A stretch of 64,000 nt of DNA, from contig CAWGTB010000013.1 of NCBI GenBank assembly GCA_963825405.1, positions 128,608-192,607 on the forward strand, given 5' to 3'. Source of the stretch: JACPNO01 sp963825405. Lineage in GTDB: Bacteria; Acidobacteriota; Terriglobia; Bryobacterales; Bryobacteraceae. The notes beneath the pieces are model-generated. The model saw only the letters and a program-made list of their open reading frames with translations, ran no database searches and had not been told where the DNA came from. The position numbers were made by a program, and so were the translations under genes. Below are positions 32,933 to 41,281 of this stretch, piece by piece (positions within the stretch are counted from its first letter, which is position 1; the number at the start of each line of letters is the position of its first letter).

Positions 32933-34852
32933 GTGAGCTCCGGTCCTCCCATCACGGTGCGCCAACCGTCGCTAGCCGACGTGCACTCGACCGTCGACAC
33001 CTCGCACGTTTCCCTGTGGAAGCGCATGTTCGCCTTCGCCGGTCCCGCCTACCTGGTGAGCGTGGGCTACATGGATCCCGGCAACTGGGCCACCGATCTC
33101 GAAGGGGGCGCGCGCTTCGGCTACCGGCTGCTGTGGGTGCTGGTGATGTCGAACGCCATGGCGGTGCTGCTTCAGACGCTGAGCGCGCGGCTGGGAATCG
33201 TGTCCGAACGGGACCTGGCGCAAGCCTGTCGCGAAACGTACCCGCGGCCCGTCACCTACGCGCTGTGGATCCTCTGCGAGATTGCGATTGTGGCCTGCGA
33301 TCTTGCCGAAGTGCTGGGAGCGGCCATCGCGCTCAATCTCCTGTTTAAAATTCCGCTGCTGGCCGGCGTGATCATTACCGCGGCCGACACGCTGCTGGTT
33401 TTGTGGCTGCAGCGCTTCGGAATCCGGCTGGTCGAAGCCATCGTCTTATCGCTCATCGCGATGATCGCGGCCTGTTTTTGCATTGAAATTTTTCTGGCTC
33501 ATCCCAATGCCAGTGAAGTCGTGAAGGGCCTGGTACCCAGGCTGAGTTCGCAGACGCTGTACATCGTCATCGGCATCTTGGGCGCGACCGTGATGCCGCA
33601 TAATCTGTACCTGCATTCGGCGCTGGTGCAAACCCGCCGGATCGGGAGCAGTCCGAACGAGCGCCGCACCGCCTGCCGCTACAACCTGATCGATTCGGTG
33701 ATCGCCCTCAACGGCGCGATGCTGGTGAACGCCGCCATCCTGGTGATGGCCGCCGCCGTGTTCTTCAAGCACTCTTTGGTAGTGACGGAGATTCAGCAGG
33801 CACATTTGCTGCTGGCCCCGCTCATGGGCACTACCGTCGCCGGAGTGGTTTTCGCCATTGCCCTGCTGTGCTCTGGCCAATCCTCCACGCTCACCGGCAC
33901 CCTGGCCGGGCAAATTGTGATGGAAGGATTTCTGGATGTCCGCCTGCGGCCTTGGCTGCGTCGGCTGATTACGCGCGGCTTGGCAATTGTGCCGGCCGCG
34001 GCCACCATATATTTTGCCGGCGACCGCAGCACGTACCAGCTATTGCTGCTCAGCCAGGTCGTGCTCAGCATGCAGTTGCCGTTTGCAGTGATTCCCTTAA
34101 TCCATTTCACCAGCGACCGCAAACGCATGGGGAGTTTTGCCAATAAGCTGTGGGTGGTGGTGCTGGCTTGGATCACGGCGGCGATAATTGTCGCGCTTAA
34201 TCTACGGCTGCTCACCCAGTCGCTCATGGAATGGATTGGGGCGGCAGGCCAATACCGCACGCTCATCTCGGCGCTGGTGCTTGCCGCCGGGGCAGCGCTA
34301 TCAGGCCTGCTGTTGTGGATCACCCTGCAGCCGCTGTTTGCGCGCTGGGGGCTGCGTTTCCGCCGCGCCCCAGTCACGCTGGCGGAACCTGAAGACGCCG
34401 CTGCCGAGGTGATGGAACCTGCCCCGGTTTACCGCCGCATTTTGGTGCCGCTCGATCACACCCGGCTGGATCGCACCGCCATCGCGCACGCGGCGGCGAT
34501 GGCGCGCATGCATCACGCCAAGCTGTTTCTCTTCCACGTAGAAGAAGGCGTAACCAGCCAGGTTTATGGCGAGCTTTCGTCGACGGCCGAGGTCAAAGCC
34601 GGGCAGAAATATCTGAACGACATCGTAGCGTCGCTGCGAGCCGATTCCATCGAAGTCGAGACCGAAGTTTGCCACTCGCTGAACCCCAACCGCGAGATCG
34701 TTCGCTACGCGAATCGCATCCAACCCGACCTGCTGATCATGGGCGCTCACGGCCACGGACGCCTGGGTGACTTGATTTTCGGCGACACCATCAATCCGGT
34801 CCGCCACCAGTTGAATGTGCCCATCCTGGTGGTCCGGGATCCCCGCAAATAG
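32933..34852 (+). CDS. Nramp-family divalent metal transporter with a C-terminal universal-stress domain
   Basis: A 639-residue inner-membrane protein. Residues 30-470 are an Nramp transporter with the metal-site motif MDPGNWATDLEGG in helix 1 and the helix 6 segment ATVMPHNLYLHSALVQTR (the DPGN and MPHN pair). It probably imports Mn2+ or Fe2+ with protons. Residues 495-639 form a Usp domain (RRILVPLDHTRLDRTAIAHAA, LLIMGAHGHGRLGDLIFGDT, VPILVVRDP) with a G-x2-G-x9-G nucleotide-binding loop pattern. The GTG start has little Shine-Dalgarno and lies about 12 bases from the predicted transcription start. Nramp-Usp fusions are less common than the transporter alone. Confidence 0.88.
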   Translation: MSSGPPITVRQPSLADVHSTVDTSHVSLWKRMFAFAGPAYLVSVGYMDPGNWATDLEGGARFGYRLLWVLVMSNAMAVLLQTLSARLGIVSERDLAQACRETYPRPVTYALWILCEIAIVACDLAEVLGAAIALNLLFKIPLLAGVIITAADTLLVLWLQRFGIRLVEAIVLSLIAMIAACFCIEIFLAHPNASEVVKGLVPRLSSQTLYIVIGILGATVMPHNLYLHSALVQTRRIGSSPNERRTACRYNLIDSVIALNGAMLVNAAILVMAAAVFFKHSLVVTEIQQAHLLLAPLMGTTVAGVVFAIALLCSGQSSTLTGTLAGQIVMEGFLDVRLRPWLRRLITRGLAIVPAAATIYFAGDRSTYQLLLLSQVVLSMQLPFAVIPLIHFTSDRKRMGSFANKLWVVVLAWITAAIIVALNLRLLTQSLMEWIGAAGQYRTLISALVLAAGAALSGLLLWITLQPLFARWGLRFRRAPVTLAEPEDAAAEVMEPAPVYRRILVPLDHTRLDRTAIAHAAAMARMHHAKLFLFHVEEGVTSQVYGELSSTAEVKAGQKYLNDIVASLRADSIEVETEVCHSLNPNREIVRYANRIQPDLLIMGAHGHGRLGDLIFGDTINPVRHQLNVPILVVRDPRK

Positions 34853-34945
34853 GTGAGACAAGTTGCCCCAGGGCGTGTCCATCAAACACACGCGCGGGTT
34901 AATAAATACATAAAACCCATTTGTTATGATATAGTTAGGGCTGGT

Positions 34946-35515
34946 ATGCGGCTTGCACTGCATTCTGGCATGCGGACCATCGTCCTAGCGTTGGCTGGCC
35001 TGTTGTATGTGTGTGCGCCCACACACGCCGCCACGCTGGAAAAGCTTTCCTGGGACGATCTGATTGGCAAATCGACGACTATCGTCCGCGGCCGCGTGGC
35101 CAGCTCCTCCACAGCCTTCCGGGGCTCGGTGATCTACACCTCGTACCGGATTACAGTCTCCCAGCAACTCAAGGGGACCGCCCAAAGCACAGTGCAAGTA
35201 CTTGTTCCCGGCGGAACTGTGGCAGGCGTCCGGCAAAGCGTATCTGGCTCTCCTCAGCTGGTAACCGGCAGCGAGTACGTCTTGTTTCTATGGACGGCCC
35301 GCAGCGGCGCTACATTCGTGATGGGACTTACGCAGGGGGTGTTCGATCTGGTCCAGAACGTAGGTGGCGACCTAATGGCGAACCGGAAAGCCGCGAATGA
35401 GGCCATGCTCGCGCCCGGCACTTTACGTGTGGTGCAGGACGATCCGGTTGCCATGAAGTTCGACGACCTCAAAGCGCTGGTGGCATCGACTCTGGCGCAG
35501 GGATCGGGGAACTAA
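34946..35515 (+). CDS. secreted protein of unknown function paired with a matrixin-like protease
   Basis: About 189 residues with a signal peptide (MRTIVLALAGLLYVCAPTHAA). The mature domain starts TLEKLSWDDLIGKSTTIVRGRVASSSTAF and continues VIYTSYRITVSQQLKG, VQVLVPGGTVAGVRQ, PQLVTGSEYVLFLW. This resembles small exported beta proteins found beside metalloproteases, but I cannot name a family. AGGG lies upstream of the ATG at 34946; an ATG at 34970 is the alternative. The protease gene begins 3 bases after the stop, so the pair is probably co-translated and may be an inhibitor or accessory and enzyme. Confidence 0.6.
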   Translation: MRLALHSGMRTIVLALAGLLYVCAPTHAATLEKLSWDDLIGKSTTIVRGRVASSSTAFRGSVIYTSYRITVSQQLKGTAQSTVQVLVPGGTVAGVRQSVSGSPQLVTGSEYVLFLWTARSGATFVMGLTQGVFDLVQNVGGDLMANRKAANEAMLAPGTLRVVQDDPVAMKFDDLKALVASTLAQGSGN

Positions 35516-35518
35516 GGC

Positions 35519-38032
35519 ATGATCCGGGCGCGTCACATTGCCAGCATCGCCCTGATTTGGGCGCTCAGTATTTCCGTCGCTCCGGCCTATTACCATTTCA
35601 TCCACTACACCAGCCGGACCGCGCCCTACCTGCCGGTTCCCGAGAAGTTTGATTTACGGGTGCTGCCCAATCAAACCATTACGTTCTTCTCCTCCGATGT
35701 CGGCCCGACGCAATACGTGCCCAACGACAGTTTTCCATCCGTGCTCAGCCAGATGAAGCAAGCGGCCAAAGCCTGGAACGGCGTTGCCACCTCTAATATG
35801 CGGGTGACGTTCGGCGGTCTGTTCTCCCTCGACACGCTGCAAGCAGCACCGGGCGGCGAAATCGTGTTCGACGACGAAATCCCACCGGGGCTACTGGCAT
35901 TCAGCACCCACACGGCGGCTACCACGCCGATTCAAGACGCTAATGGCAATCTGTTTTTCCCGATCACGCGGGCCATTGTGCACATGCACCGCGACCTGAC
36001 GCAGGTTCCCGGTCCGAGCTTCAGCGACGGCTTTTTCCTGACGCTGGTACATGAGATGGGTCACGCCCTGGGCTTGCAGCACACCTTTACGTCCAGCGTC
36101 ATGTCGACGGCGGTAACGCGCGGCACTTCGCTCGTTCACCCGCTCGATGTCGATGATGTCGCGGCCATTTCCCTGCTCTATCCGAACAACCTCGCGGCCT
36201 TAACCGGAAGCATTACGGGCACTGTGACGGCGGGCGGGGCGGGCGTTCACATGGCCTCCGTCGTAGCCATGCGGGCCAATGGCGGTGCGGTCAGCGCGCT
36301 CACGAATCCCGATGGAACCTACGAGATCGATGGCATTCCGCCGGGCCAATATTTGCTCTACGTGCATCCGCTGTCGCCCACGGCCAACATCGTTTATCCG
36401 GTCGATCCCGACGGCAACAGCATCCCTCCGAGCGGTCCGTTCACCACGGTGTTTTACCCCAACACGTTCAATCCACTGGACGCGGTGCCGATCACGATCA
36501 CGGCCGGGGTCAGCGCGGATGGCAAAAACTTTGCCGTGCAGCCGCGCGCCGGGGTGACCATCAGCGATGTCAGCACTTACAGCTACTTTGGCAATAACGC
36601 CGTGCACCCGGCATATCTGGATACCACGACTGGAGTAGGCACGTTCGTTGCCCAAGGCAATGGCCTTGGCGCTAACGGTCAAGCCGCCGCCGGGCTGAGC
36701 CTGCACATCCTGGGAGGCTCGGCCGTGGTCAAACCGGGCGGCCTGCGCGGATACGGCTCGACTCCGACGTATCTAGCGATGGATTTGCAATTCGGCCTGG
36801 CCGGCACGCCGGGACCGCAGCATCTGATATTTTCGCTCCCCGATTATTCTTACGTGCTGCCCGCGGGCTTGAACCTGGTGATTGGCCAGCCGCCTTCGAT
36901 CACGTCGCTGACTCCGGCCACGGACGGCACTTCCGCGCTGGCAGTGGTGGGCGCGAATCTGCTGGCGGGCAGCCAAATCTATTTCGACGGATTGCCCGGC
37001 GACACCAGCATCGTCGATGCGCAGCATGGCACGGTGGTGCCGCCGGCGGGTTCGAGCGGCCAGCGATCGACCATCACTGTGTTCAACCCGGACGGCCAAA
37101 ATTCCATGTTTGTGGAAGCCGCAGCCCCACCCACCTATCAATACGGCGTGGCGCCCGCGCCTGCGGTGGTGTTTTCGCCCGCCACCCTGCCAGTGGGCGT
37201 GGAAGCCATGGTCGAGATCAACGGCACCAACACCAACTTCGCAGACGGGCAAACCACCATCGGATTCGGATCGAGCGATATCTTCGTACGCCGGATCTGG
37301 GTGCTTAGCCCGACTCACGCCTACGCCGACGTGGCCGTGATGCCACAAGCCCCGGTGGGAACGAAAATGGCCAGCGCGATTTCCGGCTTCCAGGTTTTCT
37401 TTCAAGACGCAGCCTTCCAGACCAGCGCCGCCATTCCGCTGCAGCCTGTCGTGTTCCCGCAATTGACCAATGTCTTTTATGCGCCGAGCGGCGTATATCC
37501 GGGTGCGATCGCCACTCTCACCGGAGCAAATCTGGGCGGAACCAGCGCGAAGGTCACTTTGAATGGCGAAGCCGTTGCCGTCCTGTCCGCCACCGCAACC
37601 ACGATGGCCATTCGAATTCCCAAGGATCTTGCCCTAGGCCCGGCCATTCTCCGCCTCAACAATGGAACGCTGAACGCTTATCCGGTGGTGGTGGGGATCG
37701 ATCCTGCGCCGCCGATCGTCTACGCGGTGCAAAATTCGTCGGCAGTCAATGTGGCGGGCGCCGTGGCCGCGCATCCGGGAGGCACGCTCACCGTAGCGGC
37801 GGTAGGACTGGATGATTCCGGCAGCGCCACGCCCGGCACCGTCGATCCGAGCACCGTGCACATGATCGTTGGCGGAGTGGATCAGGTCGCAACCACCGTG
37901 GCAGGGCCGTTCGGCGGACTGTATCTCATCGTGTTCAATCTGCCGGATTCGGTTCCGACCGGCGACGCGGTGCCGCTCTCGGCCTCCGTCAATGGCCTGA
38001 TCAGTCTGCCGTTCTACATTCCGATTCAGTAG
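35519..38032 (+). CDS. secreted matrixin-type (M10-like) metalloprotease with IPT/TIG-like domains
   Basis: An 837-residue exported protein. The catalytic domain (about 30-225) has the zinc motif HEMGHALGLQH (H-E-x2-H-x2-G-x2-H) followed by a Met-turn (SSVMST), the matrixin/metzincin pattern. A carboxypeptidase-regulatory-like beta domain follows (GSITGTVTAGGAGVHMASVVAMRANGG). Then come several IPT/TIG-like repeats (ITSLTPATDGTSALAVVGANLLAGSQIYFDG, NVFYAPSGVYPGAIATLTGANLGG). It probably degrades protein outside the cell. It is coupled to the preceding small secreted gene by a 3-base gap. Confidence 0.82.
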   Translation: MIRARHIASIALIWALSISVAPAYYHFIHYTSRTAPYLPVPEKFDLRVLPNQTITFFSSDVGPTQYVPNDSFPSVLSQMKQAAKAWNGVATSNMRVTFGGLFSLDTLQAAPGGEIVFDDEIPPGLLAFSTHTAATTPIQDANGNLFFPITRAIVHMHRDLTQVPGPSFSDGFFLTLVHEMGHALGLQHTFTSSVMSTAVTRGTSLVHPLDVDDVAAISLLYPNNLAALTGSITGTVTAGGAGVHMASVVAMRANGGAVSALTNPDGTYEIDGIPPGQYLLYVHPLSPTANIVYPVDPDGNSIPPSGPFTTVFYPNTFNPLDAVPITITAGVSADGKNFAVQPRAGVTISDVSTYSYFGNNAVHPAYLDTTTGVGTFVAQGNGLGANGQAAAGLSLHILGGSAVVKPGGLRGYGSTPTYLAMDLQFGLAGTPGPQHLIFSLPDYSYVLPAGLNLVIGQPPSITSLTPATDGTSALAVVGANLLAGSQIYFDGLPGDTSIVDAQHGTVVPPAGSSGQRSTITVFNPDGQNSMFVEAAAPPTYQYGVAPAPAVVFSPATLPVGVEAMVEINGTNTNFADGQTTIGFGSSDIFVRRIWVLSPTHAYADVAVMPQAPVGTKMASAISGFQVFFQDAAFQTSAAIPLQPVVFPQLTNVFYAPSGVYPGAIATLTGANLGGTSAKVTLNGEAVAVLSATATTMAIRIPKDLALGPAILRLNNGTLNAYPVVVGIDPAPPIVYAVQNSSAVNVAGAVAAHPGGTLTVAAVGLDDSGSATPGTVDPSTVHMIVGGVDQVATTVAGPFGGLYLIVFNLPDSVPTGDAVPLSASVNGLISLPFYIPIQ

Positions 38033-38040
38033 CGCCAGTC

Positions 38041-38056
38041 CTGGTATAGTCCGCGT
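38041..38056 (+). promoter_or_regulatory. extended -10 promoter giving a possibly leaderless transcript
   Basis: TGG-TATAGT (TGnTATAGT form, hexamer 38045-38050) lies six bases before the ATG of the methyltransferase gene. A transcript would start at or next to the ATG. No Shine-Dalgarno precedes that ATG, which fits leaderless initiation. The -35 region is poor. Confidence 0.35.
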
Positions 38057-39070
38057 ATGGGGGCAGCAGCCAGTCCGTCTTCCAAACCACAGCCCGATTA
38101 TTCCGCACGCATCGCGGCCGAGCAAAATATCTACAACAATTGCCTGGATGTGCACGCGCTGCCCGAGATTTTTCACTACTGGTCAAATCGGTATTTGCGG
38201 CCCAAGGTGGAGACTTTCGGGTTCTCCTCACCCAACGGGTTGTTCGATAAGTATCTGGAAATTCAGTGCCGCAAGGTCTCCCATCGAGCGTGCCAGTTTG
38301 TCAGCATCGGCGCAGGCAATTGCGATGCGGAAATCGCCGCCGCCGCAACCCTGCGTAAGAAGGGCCTGCAGAATTTTATCCTCCATTGCCTGGACCTCAA
38401 CCCCACGATGCTCGAGCGAGGCCGCGTCGCCGCGGAAGAACAAGGGGTTACGGACAACGTTTCTTTCCTGCAGGGGGATTTTAACGATTGGCAGCCCGCG
38501 CACGATTACGACGCGGTCATCGCCAACCAGTCGCTGCACCATGTGACCAACCTCGAAGGCTTGTTCGACGCGATCCGGCGCTCGCTTAAGCCCAGCGGAG
38601 TGTTTATCGCCTCCGACATGATCGGGCGCAATGGACATCTGCGCTGGCCCGAGGCGCTCGAAATCGTCCACGAATTCTGGCGCGAGCTGCCGGAAAAATA
38701 CCGCTACAATCAATGCCTGCGGCGCTACGAAGAACTCTTTGAAGACTGGGACTGTTCCACCGAAAGCTTCGAGGGGATTCGCGCGCAGGACATTTTGCCC
38801 TTGTTGGTGGAGATGTTTCATTTCCACGTGTTCGTCGGTTTTGCCAATGTGATCGATATGTTTGTGGATCGTCCTTTCGGTCACAACTTCGACGCCACCG
38901 CCACATGGGACCGTGATTTTATCGACCGTGTTCATGCGCGCGATGAGCTGGAAATGGCCCGCGGACGCGTCAAGCCCACCCATATGATGGCGGTGATGGG
39001 CACGATCCCGCCCGGGCGGACTGGTGTGATCGGCGCGCTTACGCCAAAGTTTTGCGTGCGGCGTCCCTGA
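38057..39070 (+). CDS. SAM-dependent methyltransferase
   Basis: A 337-residue class I methyltransferase. Motif I is FVSIGAGNCDAEIAAAA (about residues 81-97). The acidic residue after beta-2 is in LHCLDLNPTM. Motif post-II is VSFLQGDFNDWQ. VIANQSLHHVTNLEGLFDAIRRSLKPSGVFIASDMIG is the methyltransferase_11/12 core. The C-terminal third (REELPEKYRYNQCLRRYEEL-like helices) is extra and may form a substrate cap. No substrate can be assigned. The convergent oxidoreductase gene ends 2 bases away. Confidence 0.85.
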   Translation: MGAAASPSSKPQPDYSARIAAEQNIYNNCLDVHALPEIFHYWSNRYLRPKVETFGFSSPNGLFDKYLEIQCRKVSHRACQFVSIGAGNCDAEIAAAATLRKKGLQNFILHCLDLNPTMLERGRVAAEEQGVTDNVSFLQGDFNDWQPAHDYDAVIANQSLHHVTNLEGLFDAIRRSLKPSGVFIASDMIGRNGHLRWPEALEIVHEFWRELPEKYRYNQCLRRYEELFEDWDCSTESFEGIRAQDILPLLVEMFHFHVFVGFANVIDMFVDRPFGHNFDATATWDRDFIDRVHARDELEMARGRVKPTHMMAVMGTIPPGRTGVIGALTPKFCVRRP

Positions 39071-39072
39071 AG

Positions 39073-40278
39073 CTAGACCACTCTAGCGCCGTCCCAACGC
39101 ACGCGCCGGCGTTCTCGCAGCGAAATATTCGCCATCTGCGTAACGAGTACCGCTTGAAAGCCGCGCTCGACCGTGGCGTTGGGCGTATTCCGCGTGCGAA
39201 GACAGTCCAGAAAATTGTCCATGTGGGCCTCGGTGGCTTTGTCGAATCCGCCCGACACGGCCGTGAGCATGGGCACGCTGTGGCCTTTATAAAGCACGGC
39301 AAAGCGTTCGCGGCCGATATCCAGGCGGGCGCGGTCGCCATCGTATTGGTTCAACTGATCCTCGATGCCCGGATAGCGCATGGCCGCGTAATTGAGCGTG
39401 AAAACCCCGAGCCAATCTTCCGGGTATTCGGCCACGACCACCACGCTTTCCGGCGTATCTACGGCAGGCTTGTGGACCCGGCCGGCCGTCGCATTGACCG
39501 CATCCGGATAGCCTGAGGCCATCAGCATATGCAGTCCATCGAAAACGTGCGCGCCCTGATCGGCCATGATGCCGCCGGAATATTCGGAATAGCTGCGCCA
39601 GTCGAAAAAGCGCGCCGGATCGAGTGGACGCCGGGCCGCCCGCGCGATCGGCCCCTGCCACTGCTCCCAATCGAGCGGACCTTTCAGTTCGGCGGCGGAA
39701 GGCATCAGGCTGTTGTTGAGCCACCAGCAGCGCACCATTTTCACCGTGCCCAGCGTGCCTTGCGCGATCACGCTACGCGCCTGCAAATACAGATCGTAGC
39801 TGCGCCGCTGCATTCCCACTTGCACGATGCTTTTCGATTGCCCGGCGGCTCGCACCAGTTCCACGCCCTGCTCCGGCGTCTGGCACAGCGGCTTTTCCAC
39901 GTAGACATCTTTGCCGGCGGCGAGCGCGTCCAGCAGCATGCGGTGATGCCAATGCTCCGGGGTTGCGATGATCACCGCGTCCAGATCTTTCATATCGAGC
40001 AGGCCGCGATAATTGCGAACCGCGCGCGCCTGGTTGCCGGCCGCCGAAAGTCCAGCCTCGAGATTCGGCTCGTAGACATCGCACACGGCAGTGACACGCA
40101 CGGCGGAATCGCGCAAGGCGACTTTGGTGAGATAGCGGCCGCGGCCGCCACTGCCGATGATGCCGATGCGCACCTGGTTGGAGGGCGTAGTCTGGGCCCA
40201 GGCTGTGGAAGCGCCCGCCAGGAGAAACATTCGCCTGCCGATTGGGGCGTAGGTGGGTTTGCAAAACGGACGTGGCAT
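39073..40278 (-). CDS. exported Gfo/Idh/MocA-family oxidoreductase
   Basis: A 401-residue protein with a twin-arginine-like start (GRRMFLLAGASTAWAQ), a Rossmann NAD(P) motif (VRIGIIGSGGRGRYL), AVCDVYEPN and VIIATPEHWHHRMLLDALAAGKDVYVEKPLCQTPEQG. The last includes the conserved EKP of this family, and GIMADQGAHVFDGLHML lies near the active site. Such exported members act on sugars or inositols. The ATG at 40278 shares a base with the stop of the small membrane gene (TGATG). Confidence 0.85.
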   Translation of the reverse strand: MPRPFCKPTYAPIGRRMFLLAGASTAWAQTTPSNQVRIGIIGSGGRGRYLTKVALRDSAVRVTAVCDVYEPNLEAGLSAAGNQARAVRNYRGLLDMKDLDAVIIATPEHWHHRMLLDALAAGKDVYVEKPLCQTPEQGVELVRAAGQSKSIVQVGMQRRSYDLYLQARSVIAQGTLGTVKMVRCWWLNNSLMPSAAELKGPLDWEQWQGPIARAARRPLDPARFFDWRSYSEYSGGIMADQGAHVFDGLHMLMASGYPDAVNATAGRVHKPAVDTPESVVVVAEYPEDWLGVFTLNYAAMRYPGIEDQLNQYDGDRARLDIGRERFAVLYKGHSVPMLTAVSGGFDKATEAHMDNFLDCLRTRNTPNATVERGFQAVLVTQMANISLRERRRVRWDGARVV

Positions 40279-40587
40279 CAAGGTTTGTTGCTCTTCGATT
40301 TTGACAGTCTTCTTTCCACGGTATTCCGCGCCAGGGTTTCGTACAGCCGGTCCGGTATCCACGCGGCCAGAGCTAGCAGGACGCCGGTGATCATCATCCC
40401 CCTGGGCTCAAATAGCCCCGTATCTGTCGACGCCGAAATGGAGGCCGCGCTCCATGCGGGAATATCCAAAGAAGATCATGAGCAGGCCGCCGGCGGTTAG
40501 CCCGAGCCGTCCGGCGAGCCAAGCCCAGATGCTCAGCGAACTCGCTTTCGGCCGTTGGGGTTTGTGGCCACCGACATGAAACGGCAT
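40278..40587 (-). CDS. small two-helix membrane protein (one frameshift)
   Basis: About 102 residues. A Pro/Lys-rich N terminus (MPFHVGGHKPQRPKASS) is followed by helix 1 (SIWAWLAGRLGLTAGGLLMIFFGY), a loop (MERGLHFGVDRYGLFEPRG), helix 2 (MMITGVLLALAAWIP) and a basic tail. The reading requires removal of one base from the CCCC run at 40416-40419 (coding GGGG), which fuses DRYG to LFEPRG. As sequenced the frame is broken, so automatic annotation would miss most of it. It is coupled to the oxidoreductase gene. I do not recognise the family. Confidence 0.5.
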
Positions 40588-40738
40588 CGCCGTGATCGTA
40601 TCATGCCGACCCGTGCAGTCCGCGAAGCCTGCCTATTCGCCCCTGTGCATGTCCCGTCCGCCCAATCCAGACGCGGCGGCGGCCACAACAGGCTTCCCAT
40701 CGCGCATCGAAAACACTACCATGCAGAAGGTGAATTTC

Positions 40739-41269
40739 ATGACCAGACTCTCGACGCTGATTGCTACCGCCGGTCTCGCCGCCCTGTTCGTTGCTTCCGG
40801 ACTCGCGCAGGATTCGACCAAAACGCCGCCGACACCCGGCCAGGTGTACCTCTCGGTGTGGAACGACATTGGCCGCAAACTGATCGCGATGGCCGAAGAA
40901 TTTCCTGAAGACAAATACGACTTCAAGCCCACGCCCGAAGTGCGCACCTTTGCCGAACAGCTCCTGCACGCGGCGGCATCCAACGTCTACGTGGCCAAAG
41001 TGGCGCGCGGCGAGAAAGGCGAATTTCCCGATCTCAAGCGCGCGGATTATCCGACCAAAGCTTCGATCGTCGCTCTGCTTAAAAAGTCCGTGGCGGACGG
41101 TGCAGCACCCCTCCAAGCCAATGGCGAAGAGCAGGCGCGCAAGCGGCCGAATCTCTGGGTTGGCTTTCTGGAGCACGCCGGCGAGCACTACGGCCAGCTA
41201 GTGGTCTACTACAGGATCAACGGCATCGTGCCGCCGGAATCGCGGCCCAAACCCGGCAATTCACGATAA
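40739..41269 (+). CDS. exported DinB-family protein
   Basis: About 176 residues with a signal peptide (RLSTLIATAGLAALFVASGLAQ) and a DinB four-helix bundle. SVWNDIGRKLIAMAEEFPEDKYDFKPTPEVRTFAEQLLHAAASN holds the first His-bearing helices, and FLEHAGEHYGQLVVYYRINGIVPPESR is the closing motif, with two His residues likely to bind metal. AAGGTG seven bases before the ATG at 40739 favours this start over 40721. DinB proteins are often thiol-dependent metalloenzymes, but the reaction here is unknown. Confidence 0.8.
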   Translation: MTRLSTLIATAGLAALFVASGLAQDSTKTPPTPGQVYLSVWNDIGRKLIAMAEEFPEDKYDFKPTPEVRTFAEQLLHAAASNVYVAKVARGEKGEFPDLKRADYPTKASIVALLKKSVADGAAPLQANGEEQARKRPNLWVGFLEHAGEHYGQLVVYYRINGIVPPESRPKPGNSR

Positions 41270-41281
41270 GACCATCGCCGG

